Shown here in pieces: positions 1 to 10,200 of a DNA stretch of 24,253 nt. Within the stretch, counting starts at the first letter, position 1. Each line of letters starts with the position of its first letter. Origin of the DNA: Gonapodya sp. JEL0774 (taxonomy: Eukaryota > Monoblepharomycota > Monoblepharidomycetes > Monoblepharidales > Gonapodyaceae); the NCBI GenBank assembly GCA_027604505.1, contig JADIIX010000230.1, positions 1 through 24,253 of the forward strand, written 5' to 3'. The position numbers were made by a program, and so were the translations under genes. Under the pieces are notes generated by a model, which saw nothing but the letters and a program-made list of their open reading frames with translations, searched no databases and had not been told where the DNA came from.

Positions 1-536
1 CGAATGTTCTGGAATCCGATGGAAAACTCAACTTAATATATTGTCCATATATCCGGTGATTGTCAGTGACCCTGACAGTGCGAGAATGGAAGCTATGGGC
101 TGAGGCGGGGAGCGGGTGTCGGCGTTGTATGTGTGTGCGTGTGTGTGGATGTGTGAGTGGATTCAGCGGAGATACGTGTGAACGTGATCTGGTGGACGCC
201 TTGGTCGATGTGATCAATCTTTCTCCGGCGTGATCCTCCGTAGGGTACCGCCGCATAATGGTATTCGGGCGCATGATGAAATGTATTTATCTGAAATCGA
301 ACATGTGAAGCAAAAAAAGCATCCGATTATACGACCGAATTCTCTGATCACTTGGTGATTGTTATCATGAACATCACCCGTCTCGTTTTTGGAAACTACA
401 ACACACGTAGAAAAACTAACAAGAAAACAAGGAACGCCACACGATCAAAAAGACTTTCCGCACCACAGTTCCGTCCCGTCCCCACACTGCTCCCTCCCTC
501 CCTCCCTCCCCTTTCTCCCGGCCCGTCCGCACCCTC
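1..536. other. Intergenic region, no gene seen
   Basis: No reading frame here has coding character or a recognisable family motif. The stretch lies downstream of the CBS-domain gene, which ends on the minus strand at 537, so it would hold that gene's 3' untranslated region. It contains a short GT-rich microsatellite. Long C-rich runs between about 480 and 560 cover the end of the CBS gene and its flank. Confidence 0.6.
127..160. repeat. GT-rich microsatellite
   Basis: An imperfect run of GT dinucleotides, interrupted by GC, GGA and GA, is visible directly in the sequence. It is short and degenerate. It lies in non-coding sequence and has no evident function. Confidence 0.6.
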
Positions 537-2135
537 CTACCTCCCCACCCCCCCCAACACCCTCACCACATCCGTCTGCCCCACCACCCCGACACACTTC
601 TCCTTCCCCCTCTCCAAACTCTCCACGACCCATACCTCGTGGGCCGGCCGGGTCACCATGAGATCCAGCAGTTCGGCGAACGTGGTCGACGGGAGGCATA
701 GCGTGGGGACCAGGTGGGATTGCCGGTTCCAGGAGAGGAATTCGAGGAGGGGCATCTTGGGGGGCGAGGGAGTGGCGGGGCAGTGGGCGGGGGAAGGGGA
801 GGTGGGGGGTGACCCGACGAGGCGAAAGACACACAAACGTACGAACCTTGAACCTATACATGACCACCTCCGTCATGCCCCTCAAGTCCGCCACGCCCAG
901 CGTGGCCACCACCGGGCCCCCCGGGCCGTCCAACACCGGCACCGCGCGGACGTTCTCCCTCGCCAGCACCCCCATGGCCTCCCACGCCGTCATGTCCTTG
1001 GTCACGGTCACCATGGCACGCCGGGGTGGTCCGGAGCCGGAGCCCGTACTGTGGATGTGGAGGAACAGGTCGGCGACCGTGGCGGTGGGGGACACGGTGG
1101 CGGTGGTGAGCGACGAGTGGGCGTGGGCGTGTTTGAGCACGTCGGTTTGGGTCAGCATGAAGGGGGGCGTGCGGTGCGTGGCGTCGGTGACGATGGCGCG
1201 GTGGATGTGGTGGGAGAAGGAGCGGAGGACCTGGCGGGGGTTGGGTGGGTGAAGGGTGGCACGGGGGGGGGGAGGAGGACGTGAGGTCTCGGGTTGAGCA
1301 AGAGGGGAGAGTTGGGAATAGAGGGATCCAGAAACGCTCTGAGAGAACACGGCAAAGGGTCGAGGACAGACTCTCTTGTACGTCGCAGGTTGTCGCCCGT
1401 TCTGCCCCAACATTGCTCCCTCGCCGACGTCGAACCGAGAGACCTTCACAAACAACTCACCGGCTCCAAAGTATCATTCACATCAAACTCCACCATCCGA
1501 TAGCTCTCATTCTCACTATCCAGCGTCTGCACGTGCTCCACCCCCTCCTGGACCGCTTTCTTCACCCCTTCCCCGTCGGGTCCCATCCCGGCTTCTTTCT
1601 TGAGCAAAAAGTGCATAACGTCCATCGCGGTGATCACCGAGACGATCTTGGAAGGATTGGAGTGGGATTGGATGCCCAGGGAGGTCACGGAGGATGCGGC
1701 CATGGATTTCATGGCGGTGGAGAGGGGGGTGGTCGGCGGGACAGAGTGGATGGGGGGTTTGTGGAAGCCGCAGTCTAGTGGGAGGGGCATGGGAAGAAGA
1801 GAAACATGGGAAACGCAGGGAGATTGGCGTTAATGGTGCGCAGGTAGGCAGTGGCGAGGAAATCTCGAACAAAGTCGTTGTCTCCCGGTTTCATCACAAG
1901 AGCATTGGGGACCGAAACCGGTGAACTCCGCCAGCAAATTCCCACGGAAATACCGTCTGTCCTCGCTCTCGGAACTCCCCCGAGCCAGCTACGTTCTCCC
2001 GACGGATGCCAGACACCTCGGCTCTCACCGAACCGGTGACGCAAACCCGCAACGAGCGCAGACCATACAAGGAGACGTACCGGCTATTATGACGTCTTTA
2101 AGCGACGTTGGAGACTTTGACGTGGTGGTGGTCAT
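537..2135 (-). CDS. SDS23/SNF4-like protein with four CBS modules
   Basis: Model: exons 2135-2081, 1774-1461, 1230-847 and 755-537, about 323 aa, stop TAG. Splice phases agree at all three junctions; donors are GTACGT, GTGAGT and GTTCGT. The N-terminus has a helix with SLKDVIIA leading into a first CBS strand (HSVPPTTPLSTAM). Further CBS cores are VEFDVNDTLEPV, VTVTKDMTAWEAM with VRAVPVLD, and LCLPSTTFAELLDLM with EVWVVE...VGVVGQTDVV. The linker DLRGMTEVVMYRFKMPLLEFLSW resembles the corresponding segment of SDS23 and plant PV42/AMPK-gamma-like proteins. Such proteins bind adenine nucleotides and regulate kinases or phosphatases; that role here is inference. The first in-frame ATG of the ORF is at 2270, adding 45 aa; I chose 2135 because the extra stretch shows no family similarity. 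Intron 1 is long at 306 nt. The coding sequence is more GC-rich than its neighbours. Confidence 0.8.
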
Positions 2136-2654
2136 GGTTGGTTTGTGGTTTCTGGGGTTTGAATGCAATGATGTTGTAATTGGGAATTCCAAGTAGTCGT
2201 TGGAGACGGGATCATCCTTCGTGTTGCGTGTTGATGACTCATGGAGTTCGAATATCGAAATCTGCTCCAACTCAAGACATCAAATGTGATCGTTTCAACT
2301 GACTATGCGAGAGAGTATCGATAAACGAATGCGCAGACCATTTCTCGATCTGCCGAAATGAGACCGCCATCACATGATGACTCTCCGACTTCTAAATTCT
2401 GGGGGCTCCGGTTGCCGAAAACAGTACATTGAATGACTATGTTTGGCCCATAATACTCTCGGCCTTATGGAGAAGATTCACACTCCTGGACAGAAGTTGC
2501 CGCAAGTTCGCCGAGTCTGTATAGTATTTCATCTTTATAACAAGTCTTTATCTAGAATGTATAAAGAGCGATTCTAGGTGGAATTAGAAAGTACGGGGCT
2601 TCTGAGCTCTCCATCTATGCCTTGCAGTAGTACGGAAACGGGATCTAACACACG
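2136..2654. other. Intergenic region between CBS gene and hydrolase 1
   Basis: Holds the upstream region of the CBS gene, including the possible longer N-terminus up to 2270, and the 3' flank of the first hydrolase gene. Beyond that optional extension I see no gene, and no clear TATA box or polyadenylation signal that I would defend. Confidence 0.5.
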
Positions 2655-4068
2655 TCATCCGTCAAGCGCCTTGATCACCGAGTTTGCAACCTTCTCTGGA
2701 AAGTCCCACACAAGCATGTGCCCCGCACCTTCGATGGTGATGAGATTTGCGCGCTGGCGAATGTGCGATAAGGTTTATTTTGCATGGTGTACGCACACAA
2801 CATGAGGTTCGAAAACGTTGAAGATGAACACTTACAGGAAGGAGCGAGCACACTTTTCGGGATACAGAGTATGGCACGACGCGGTCATCGGTGCCCTGAA
2901 TGTGAACACGACGTGCAGACCAACATTGTGATAGATCCAACATTCGCATTACCGAACATTCAATCCCATTGAACATACCCAAATGAGCACCACTTTCCTC
3001 CCATGCCGTCCAACTTCCTCATACACATCTTCCATGCCCCACAATGACATATTTCTGCATGTCTGCAAGATGGCCCTGCGATGTCCCGGGGACACCCGAA
3101 GTTGAATATCGTTGGAAAGTCCAAGGTAGGCACGGCTGGGTGGGATCACTTTGGAGGGAGCTGGACCAGCGCGGATGCCCATGCGGCGAATGAGGAGGGG
3201 GCAAAGGTGGAAGAAGATGTCGCTGGGGTCGATAAATTGTAAGGTCAGCCACATACGAATTGCGCGAGCCACGGCGCCACGCAGAAAAATTCAACACACC
3301 CAAGCAAAGGCACCTTCAGCACCATCTGCAGCACGGGTCTCCTCATCATACCACTCGGTGCCATCAGAACCATCGTCTCCACCTCGCGAGGGTACATTTT
3401 TGCATACGCAGTCACGATAGCCCCGCTCATACTGATTCCGACGAGAGTGAATGGGGCCGTATGAAATCCCAGCTCGAGGATTACGAGACGGAGTTGGGAC
3501 AAGTGGAACGCGAGGTCGTATAGGCCGGGGGGGCAACTGGAGTGGCCGCGACCGTAATGATCTGGAAGAAGGATGCGATGAAATTTGGGGTGGAAGAACA
3601 TACAGTGCAGTTAAGTCGAATAGTGAGTGTCCTCAAGGAAACTTATTGGGAGCACTACTTCAGTGGGGCGGGTCGGCTCTCACCATACGTGAGCACCCTG
3701 TATCCTGCGCCTGCCATCCTCAAAAGAAAGTCCCTGCTTGACCCGCTCACGGCACTAAACCCATTTACATACACCATCTTCTTCCCATTCTCGGGTCCGA
3801 ACAAGTAGTACCGGGTTGTTCCGCTCGGCGCGTGAATCCAGCCTCCACCAGGGAGCATGCTGTCCGGGCATACATCAGCTGTGATGGCGATGGGAGTGCT
3901 CTTGGTGTTGCAGACGATGTCTTCCGGTGTGGAACCGACGGTATGAACGAGTTCACTTTGGTATGCGGCGAGGTTTGGGAGATGCGCGTTGTGAGAGGGG
4001 ACAGTTGAACGGTACAAGAGCAAAATCAGTGCGCAAAAGATTGCCAGCGCGACGAAGTACGACAGCAT
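2655..4068 (-). CDS. Membrane-anchored alpha/beta-hydrolase, copy 1
   Basis: Model: exons 4068-3684, 3561-3300, 3222-2979, 2895-2836 and 2753-2655, giving 349 aa with TGA stop. All phases match (1, 2, 0, 0). Residues 4-20 form a hydrophobic N-terminal anchor. The fold is recognised from MVYVNGFSAVSGSS (oxyanion-side strand), YDHYGRGHSS, the nucleophile elbow VGISMSG (Ser172), WGTDDRVVPYS (Asp301) and IEGAGHML (His329), so the Ser-Asp-His triad is complete. The elbow is G-I-S-M-S, with serine where the family GxSxG usually has the second glycine. The next gene upstream is a tandem paralogue with the same exon plan. The substrate cannot be read from sequence; lipid or ester hydrolysis of the monoacylglycerol-lipase/ABHD kind is only a guess. 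Exons 2, 3 and 4 are exactly as long as in the paralogue, which supports the model. Confidence 0.88.
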
Positions 4069-4411
4069 GGCGAGCAGTGAATTGCAAAGGGAACGATTGC
4101 TGATTTGCGTTGGGAATGTGTGGGGTTACGGTTGGCCACCTGGCTGAGGAGGTAAGGCGCCACACTGGTACCAGTGATTCGGTATAATGACAAAATAGGA
4201 AAACCTTCAGCATCTGAAGGGACTGTTACGTTAGTAGAGAGCATGTACCCCGACAAGTAGATAGAATTAATCCAACGGATCATCGCATCACAAGATAGTT
4301 AGGTGTTTACAAAATCTAACAACCCTCACACCGCCCTACATCTTCTGCAAAAAGCGTTCCCTCCTGTTGAACCACCAACGTTACACCAACTGGTTAGTCG
4401 GATATAGTCCG
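4069..4411. other. Spacer between the two tandem hydrolase genes
   Basis: This holds the upstream region of hydrolase copy 1 and the 3' flank of copy 2. I see no additional gene, repeat or convincing promoter element. The spacing is compatible with a head-to-tail tandem duplication. Confidence 0.5.
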
Positions 4412-5769
4412 CTAGGCCACACCGCTAACCAATGCGTCAGCTACGAGTTTGGCGTGATCCGAGGCGAGGAGATGACCTGCGCCATCGATTGTGACCAGGC
4501 GAGCATTCTGGAAGGCGGAATGATGACGATGAGGGAAAGGAGAAAGCGCTTTCCAAGCAAACAGCAACGAGCTCACGGGAATGGCCGAGCAAACTTTGCG
4601 GGACACGGAATAAGGAACGACATTGTCCGCCGTTCCCTTCAAGAATCGAGAGCAATCACTTGCAACTGTTTGACATCGAGCAAGGTCATTGCGGCTGAAA
4701 ACTCACCCATATGACCACAACTTTCCTATCATTCTTTCCGACCTCCTTGAAAGCGTCATCCATTCCCCACAACGTCAGATTTCTCACGGTTGAAAGCACG
4801 GCTCTCCGGTGTCCCGGTGATACAATCGTCTGCATGTTGTTGACGACTTCAAGGAAAACAGTGTCATCCGTAATGGATGGAGATCTCGAGTGGGTTGCTC
4901 CGAAGCCGAGACGACGGATTTGTTGTGAGAGGGCATGGATGAGGATCTCACTGTGATTAGGATGAGTAGTGGGATCGTCGGAAATCTTGCACGTGGAGAG
5001 AGATGTGAAGAAGGGCGTGTGTGTTGTGGTAACACCTACCCGAGGAACGGAACGGCCAAGACCTTTGACAGGAGCGGCCTCTCCATCAACCCAGCAGGAG
5101 CCATCAGACCCAAAGCCTTGACATCACTCGGATACTGACGACAGTACTCCACACTGATTGCTCCTCCCATACTGTTGCCCACTAGAACGAAGCCCGTTTC
5201 GCTGAAGCGATTCTCGAGAATGAGCAAGCGCAGCTGGGTAAGATGGAAGGCGAGATCGTAGCGCCCTGGAGGGCAGGAAGAATGTCCACGGCCGAAGTGA
5301 TCTAGTGCGCAGATTTGATTTCATCTTACTGTAAGCAGCGAATCCGTATTCCAATGCAGAAACAGTTCTCCCAGTTCGTAATCCGAGACGCACCATATGC
5401 TAGGACGCGAAATCCGGCATCAGACAGTTTCATCAACATGTCTTTGCTCGTCCCGCAAACTGCGCTCAGACCGTTCACATAAACCAGCCTCTTCCCGTGT
5501 TCAGGTCCGAAAACGTGATAGCGAATTCGTCCCATCGGACCCTCAAGCCAGCCACCTCCAGGAAGCATATTGAGAGGGTATAAATCGGGTGATTCCAAGT
5601 CATTCTCAAGAGTATCAAGGATCTCGGTCGCAGTTGACCCAACAGACTGCGATCTCGGGGTTTGGAATGCATGCAATCCAGGAAAGTGTGCTGACTCGGC
5701 GGGAACAATCGCACGATACCCGAGAGTGGCAGCGGCAGTGAGGCCTGCAGCAATCAGGTAGTTTGACAT
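4412..5769 (-). CDS. Membrane-anchored alpha/beta-hydrolase, copy 2
   Basis: Model: exons 5769-5394, 5301-5040, 4950-4707, 4636-4577 and 4507-4412, giving 345 aa with TAG stop. The N-terminus MSNYLIAAGLTAAATLGYRA is a probable membrane anchor. The triad is complete: VGNSMGG (Ser169, canonical GxSxG), WGTADNVVPYS (Asp298) and IDGAGHLL (His326), with YDHFGRGHSS after strand 4. Intron positions and phases equal those of the downstream copy, and exons 2, 3 and 4 (262, 244 and 60 nt) are the same length, so the two arose by tandem duplication. Blocks such as VVPYSVSRKVCS are identical, while exon 1 and the C-terminus have drifted. The last intron (69 nt) is in frame and has no stop, so retention would add 23 residues between the catalytic Asp and His. 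Substrate unknown. Confidence 0.88.
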
Positions 5770-5971
5770 TCACTGTTTCTCTTCTTGTGTGAAGTTTGGG
5801 AACTGTGGGATGCGAATGCGGATGAACCCCTGTGCCGGTCCTAATTGCATTATTCAATGCTTGTGGACAGATTTCTGTCGACCCCACGAAAAAACGCTGG
5901 AATAAGATCCTAGAAGTGCATGCCATTTACATTAATGGGACTCTGCTTCCTCTCGACATCCGTCCAGTTGC

Positions 5972-8056
5972 TTATGCTGAGCGGTTACTTATACTATAGT
6001 TACTTTGGCCTCCCTGCAACTCTATAAAATCCTTCGTGCACGAGTACCAGTGATTGAAAAACGACTCGGCAGGCTGGGGAAAAGTACGACGTTGATCAAC
6101 ATGTTTGCTACGAGAAGGAGTCACAGAAGACTGTAGTCTTACGTTGCATGTGCACCTTCCAGTGATGTGATACTTTTTCGACGGTGGATAGGAAGCGAAT
6201 ACGTGAGAAACATTCTCAATGGATGAATACCAGGTGGTCGCTTACCTTAGCAACGTCGATCGGACATTGCGTAAAAGGGATATGTCGGTAACCTTAATTG
6301 ACAACATTTCGCAGAGGAGCACTCATGAAACCATTCATCGATGGTGCACTGAAACAAAAATAGTACCATACCGATGTCCTCAAAGAAAATCACGTCCTCG
6401 GGTTTCAAGAAAAGCATGACAGCAATAGAATGAATAGGGGCATCACCCCACCGCTCATAAAAGAAACCGCCAGCCCTTTGTTTAATCCCCAAATCAGCAA
6501 ACGAAGAAGATGTACATCAACCCGCAAAGCCGCACCTATCCACCCACTGAAACCACCTATTGTAGTCTTTGGACCTGAACCAACGCAAATCACCGATCTC
6601 GAAATTGGACCAGAAATGGCAAAGGGAGTACTCCTGCATGAGTCCCCCTGGCGATAAGAATTTTCTCATTCGAGATGATCTCGGGAGAGTATCGTTCGGG
6701 AAAATGGCATTGTGGTGGCTGATGAATTCCTGTAACCATGTTCGTCAAGTCAAAAGAATTCGATGATCATAGGTCGTCCATGGAACTCACTCTAGTGGTC
6801 TCCCAAAGGGTTGGAATGGTGTTCTTTCGTGAGAAAGTGAAATAATTCAGATCGGAATGCAAGTGTAAGCTGATCGTTGGCAGGCTGCTCACCGTGTACT
6901 CTTTCAGACTGATAGTGAAACCGTACTTTGCACCACGGTTCTTCATCCTCACAAAGGGATCTTCAGTCACATCACAGAAAAAGCTGACATCGGGCTCAAC
7001 TTGTGATAATCATCGGAGGAAACAGATGGATCTGTGATCGATGGGCCGTCGGCCACTAACTGAAAATATGCGATCACAGTACCTCTCCAGTAGAAGTCAT
7101 ACTGTTGCAGTAACGGATGCCGATAGAAAAATCCGGACTCATATCTGCACATGTGGCGATATGATTCGCTGGGAAAAAGAAACGCAGGTGGAGAAGTGAA
7201 GACTTCCTCCCCAGAGATATGATAAGACGCACCTTCCTCCATAGATCACGTTTTGTCTTTGCATCTCGTCCCAGCTTGTTCTCGCCCTGTTTTTGTCAAT
7301 AAAGTCTGGGATAGACCAATGCTCACGCGGAACTCGTCCAAATTGAACTGTGGCATTGGTGAGCCCGCGGACTTGAGCGATGAATGTCTTGATAGATATC
7401 CGGTACACAAAAATAATAAGCGTAAGCTGCCCCAAAACAAGCTGACCGAAGGAACATGGCTCACGGTATCAAAATCCTCGTTGTTCAGAAACACATAGTC
7501 ATAACCGTAATTTCGATTGAAACGGTCCTCCAGTTGTCGCATGGTAGATTTCCAAGACCACAGATCTGAATTTTGGAGAAGTACGATGAAGCATGCTCGA
7601 GGGCGACTTTCAGCACCGGATGCAACAACTTGCAGATGTTGAACTGATGACGTATATGACTTGGGCTTCGTTGAAAAGAATGATAAAAGGCGATCTTCAC
7701 TCACCTGGTACAGGAGATGGATGAGGAGAAACTGTGCGTAGTGACTCGTCCGAAAGATCGCTGATTGCAAAAACGGGGTCTTTGGGCGGATTGGCGGTTC
7801 TGATTCCTTGGAAACCCTGAAAGACTCCAATGCGAGTTCTCCCCCAGTTTTCAACCGATAACCCCAGTCCGACAATCACGAATATTGCAAGCACAGCTAT
7901 GATCGATATCAAGCGCTTGCCCGAACATGGGAGCCTTGCGCCACGGACTAACTTGATCTTCGCATCATTGTTGCAAGATAAACGCATGATTTTGGCAGTT
8001 GAAACAGAGGAGTCTGCCTGTGATGTCAAAGACACTCGTCGTGGATGGTAGGGCAT
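5972..8056 (-). CDS. Alpha-1,2-mannosyltransferase, KRE2/MNT1/KTR family (GT15)
   Basis: Eleven exons: 8056-7705, 7643-7465, 7387-7233, 7168-7083, 6999-6893, 6823-6791, 6729-6536, 6475-6372, 6292-6246, 6172-6143 and 6073-5972; 462 aa, TAA stop. Every junction is phase-consistent. Residues 49-66 are a single transmembrane segment, giving a type II Golgi protein with lumenal catalytic domain. Family blocks in order: [131 protein letters not shown] and the Cys-rich end GRCTCN plus WYSC. The family transfers mannose from GDP-mannose to N- and O-linked glycans; length fits the usual 400-460 aa. Two exons are only 33 and 30 nt. Exon 2 could instead start at 7628, five residues shorter. Start could also be Met24. 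Confidence 0.93.
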
Positions 8057-8581
8057 CTCTCAATTCACTGACGTGTGAAGGTTTCGTGGACCGTGATTTT
8101 CTGCGAATGACGACATATCAAACCATGGGCAGGCCCCGGCACCCGGCACACTTTGTCGGGGATAAATATTCATATATACCGGTCCTGGACGATGCCATGT
8201 TCCTTGACGATGGCGTTATAATTTACAGGAAAACGAATATCATATGTGCCCCAAGAAGAATCAAAAAAGCGCAGTCATTGCAAAGGGACAACACGGTAAG
8301 GCATGCGCATCGTCGTGAACAACTGCCCCAGAAATTGGGATAAGAAAATGCTGAATTTTGCATGCATCACCATCCTATCTGGATACAAGTATAGGAGTTT
8401 ACGGAGATATACTAGAAAATGGGGACTTTTTCAATGAAGCTCCATCATGGCCCTTGAAAGAGTTTGAGCAGTAGAATATCCCATAAACGACACGGATAAG
8501 AGATCCAGTGCTAACCCCTCTTTAGTAAAGTTCGCCTCCACGAACCCACTCTCCAAAGTCCAAACTTGCGCTGACATGAGG
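8057..8581. other. Intergenic region upstream of GT15 gene
   Basis: Contains the upstream region of the mannosyltransferase gene, including a TATA-like motif, and the 3' flank of the p24 gene. A plus-strand open stretch from about 7999 to 8343 shows no family similarity and overlaps the start of the mannosyltransferase gene, so I do not call it a gene. Confidence 0.5.
8172..8178 (-). promoter_or_regulatory. Possible TATA box for the GT15 gene
   Basis: An AT-rich motif reading TATATAT on the minus strand lies roughly 115 nt upstream of the proposed mannosyltransferase start, within an otherwise mixed-composition region. Distance and orientation are plausible, but a short AT motif can occur by chance. 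Confidence 0.25.
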
Positions 8582-9568
8582 TTACACACGACCCCTTTGG
8601 AGAGAGCCCCTGCAAGACATTGGCACAATTTGAGTTTTAAAAGAATCAGACAAAATCCCTCGAGCGCAGGAGAGCTCAATATCACACTCGAAAAAAGCAG
8701 TCGCACGAGGTCCTTAACGCATTTGTCGTACTCGATAACTCACTTGAAGAAGCCCCGCACTATCGTTACTTGAAGCCCCGCCATTCCAATGATTAGCAGA
8801 GTCTGGAACAGCGCGAACCAGAAGATTCGCGATTCCGTGCTCTGTACTGTCGAAAAGTTGCGGTTGTCCCGAGACCGCAGATGGAGCTGGTTTCGATGCA
8901 TGGAAACCAGGGAGCTCCCAATATTGGCAACGCTCGCTTCAACAGAAGTCTGCGCTTGGTTGTTGTTGGGCTTATTCTGTTTTGAGTTAGCCTGCTTCTT
9001 GTTTTGTTCGCTCTCCGTAATGAGTTCCACTGTCACATCTTTCGAGTCGAAGGTGCTCGCAGAATTGAAAAAGCACGCCGCGATCTCTCCAACCGCGGGA
9101 GAGCTGAAAGCAAAGTCGCCTTGTTGCTCATCCTTTCCCCCGACGATGGGGTGGGGGAAATCAGCATGTTTGACCTCGTAGTCGATGTCAAAATTGCCAC
9201 CGGACTGCACCTGAATTTGGGAATTGTACGATGAGAGAGAGGGCGATGGCCGTTGAGGTGATGGGTTGGCAATCAGATTCGTTCAATGAATTCACGACAA
9301 CCCTCACATCAAGGGGCAAAGTACGATGGGTATTGAGAAAAGTATGCCAACTCACCGCGAAATAGAACGCAATCTTCTCGTTTGCTGCCTCTGAGTGCAC
9401 ATAGAAGCATCGCCGTTCCTGAGGCTGAAACCGGTAAGTGAAGGGGTCGGCTCGAACAAGCCGTGGGGCGAAGGTGATAGAGAAGACGAAAGCGAGAAGG
9501 AATAGGGCAGGAAGATGGTGCAATATGGGAAAGGAACGGACTCGGGTCATTGCAATGCTGAGAGTCAC
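8582..9568 (-). CDS. p24/EMP24/GP25L family transmembrane cargo receptor (GOLD domain)
   Basis: Three exons: 9568-9356, 9210-8744 and 8609-8582, giving 235 aa; phases 0 and 2 agree. A signal peptide ends near residue 40 (LVRA/DPFTY). The GOLD domain follows, with ERRCFYVHSEAANEKIAFYF, VQSGGNFDIDYEV and GEIAACFFN; the two Cys (CFY and ACF) match the family disulfide pair. A lumenal linker rich in Asn, Gln and Lys (EQNKKQANSKQNKPNNNQ) is an unusual insertion. A predicted helix precedes the single membrane span WFALFQTLLIIGMAGLQVTI and the short cytosolic tail VRGFFKGSLQRGRV with the FF motif that p24 tails use for coat binding. These proteins cycle between ER and Golgi in COPI/COPII vesicles. 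If the last intron were retained, translation would stop right after GFFK. The second Met (residue 7) is an alternative start. Subfamily not assigned. Confidence 0.85.
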
Positions 9569-10200
9569 AAACTACATATCTGAAGGACTGCCACACGCTA
9601 CACGCTGAAGGATTGCCACACGCTACACGCTGGATGACCATCCATAAAAATTATGTCTATACTTCATGTCACTCCGTGGAGCTGTTATGCAGAACTGTCT
9701 GAAGCAGCGAGAAAGGCTCATTATCTCAAATCTGATTTTGTTTTCACGTGCATTCACATGTCAGACGTCAGCCGCCGACTAGATCAAGATCGCGGACTTC
9801 TGGGAATCAACAGATTCAATTAACTCAAGGAATTTTTGTCTTTTCTTTGCTGCCTCTCTGTCACTCCAGTTTGGTCAGCTGTCTTGCGTGGACACCTGCT
9901 GCGATGATCTAATGTGAGGTCAGTCTTCAGCCGAGATATTCTGGACACCTTTGCCATTGCCCTCGCGGCGGATCCCTTGTGCAGACCTTTCATCAACTCA
10001 TTTACGAAGCCCCGCCTCGCAGGATGGGTGTTACATAAATGTCAAACTAACTTCGCCGCGAAGACACAGCACTTGCTCGCGGGTCCAACCGGGAACTAGA
10101 GCAAATCGAAAGAACCCACTTGATTGTTGGTAGAAATCCCACGCTGCACCCAGAAACCATTCTTCAATTACTGGGTGTTAGCTGGCTCGCTGCCACTTTG
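9569..10200. other. Divergent intergenic promoter region
   Basis: Separates the minus-strand p24 gene from the plus-strand giant gene, so it should hold both promoters and 5' leaders. A 25-bp tandem repeat lies next to the p24 start. The frame of the giant protein is open upstream to 10120 but has no ATG before 10201. I see no other gene. Confidence 0.55.
9581..9630. repeat. 25-bp direct tandem repeat, two copies
   Basis: Two adjacent 25-bp units (9581-9605 and 9606-9630) differ by one base (C/T at unit position 8). Each begins TGAAGGA and ends CTACACGC. The pair starts 12 bp upstream of the p24 gene's proposed ATG, so it lies in its 5' leader or core promoter. Confidence 0.85.

Noticed and set aside
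352-1455. Long open frames on both strands over the CBS gene, including a 336-residue minus-strand frame and a 310-residue plus-strand frame
   Set aside because: The high GC makes stops rare. The 336-residue frame is CBS exon 3 read through its flanking introns; the plus-strand frame is low-complexity with no family similarity.
6021-6029. TATAAA-like motif on the plus strand
   Set aside because: It lies inside the last coding exon of the mannosyltransferase, where the complementary strand encodes Asp-Phe-Ile-Glu; no plus-strand gene follows.
6216-6245. Possible C-terminal end of the mannosyltransferase by reading through into TGA at 6216-6218
   Set aside because: Splicing at the strong GTAAGC donor leads to two further exons that encode the family's Cys-rich end (GRCTCN and WYSC), which the read-through version lacks.
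7999-8343. Plus-strand open frame of 114 codons
   Set aside because: Antisense to the start of the mannosyltransferase gene, without recognisable motif or splice partners.
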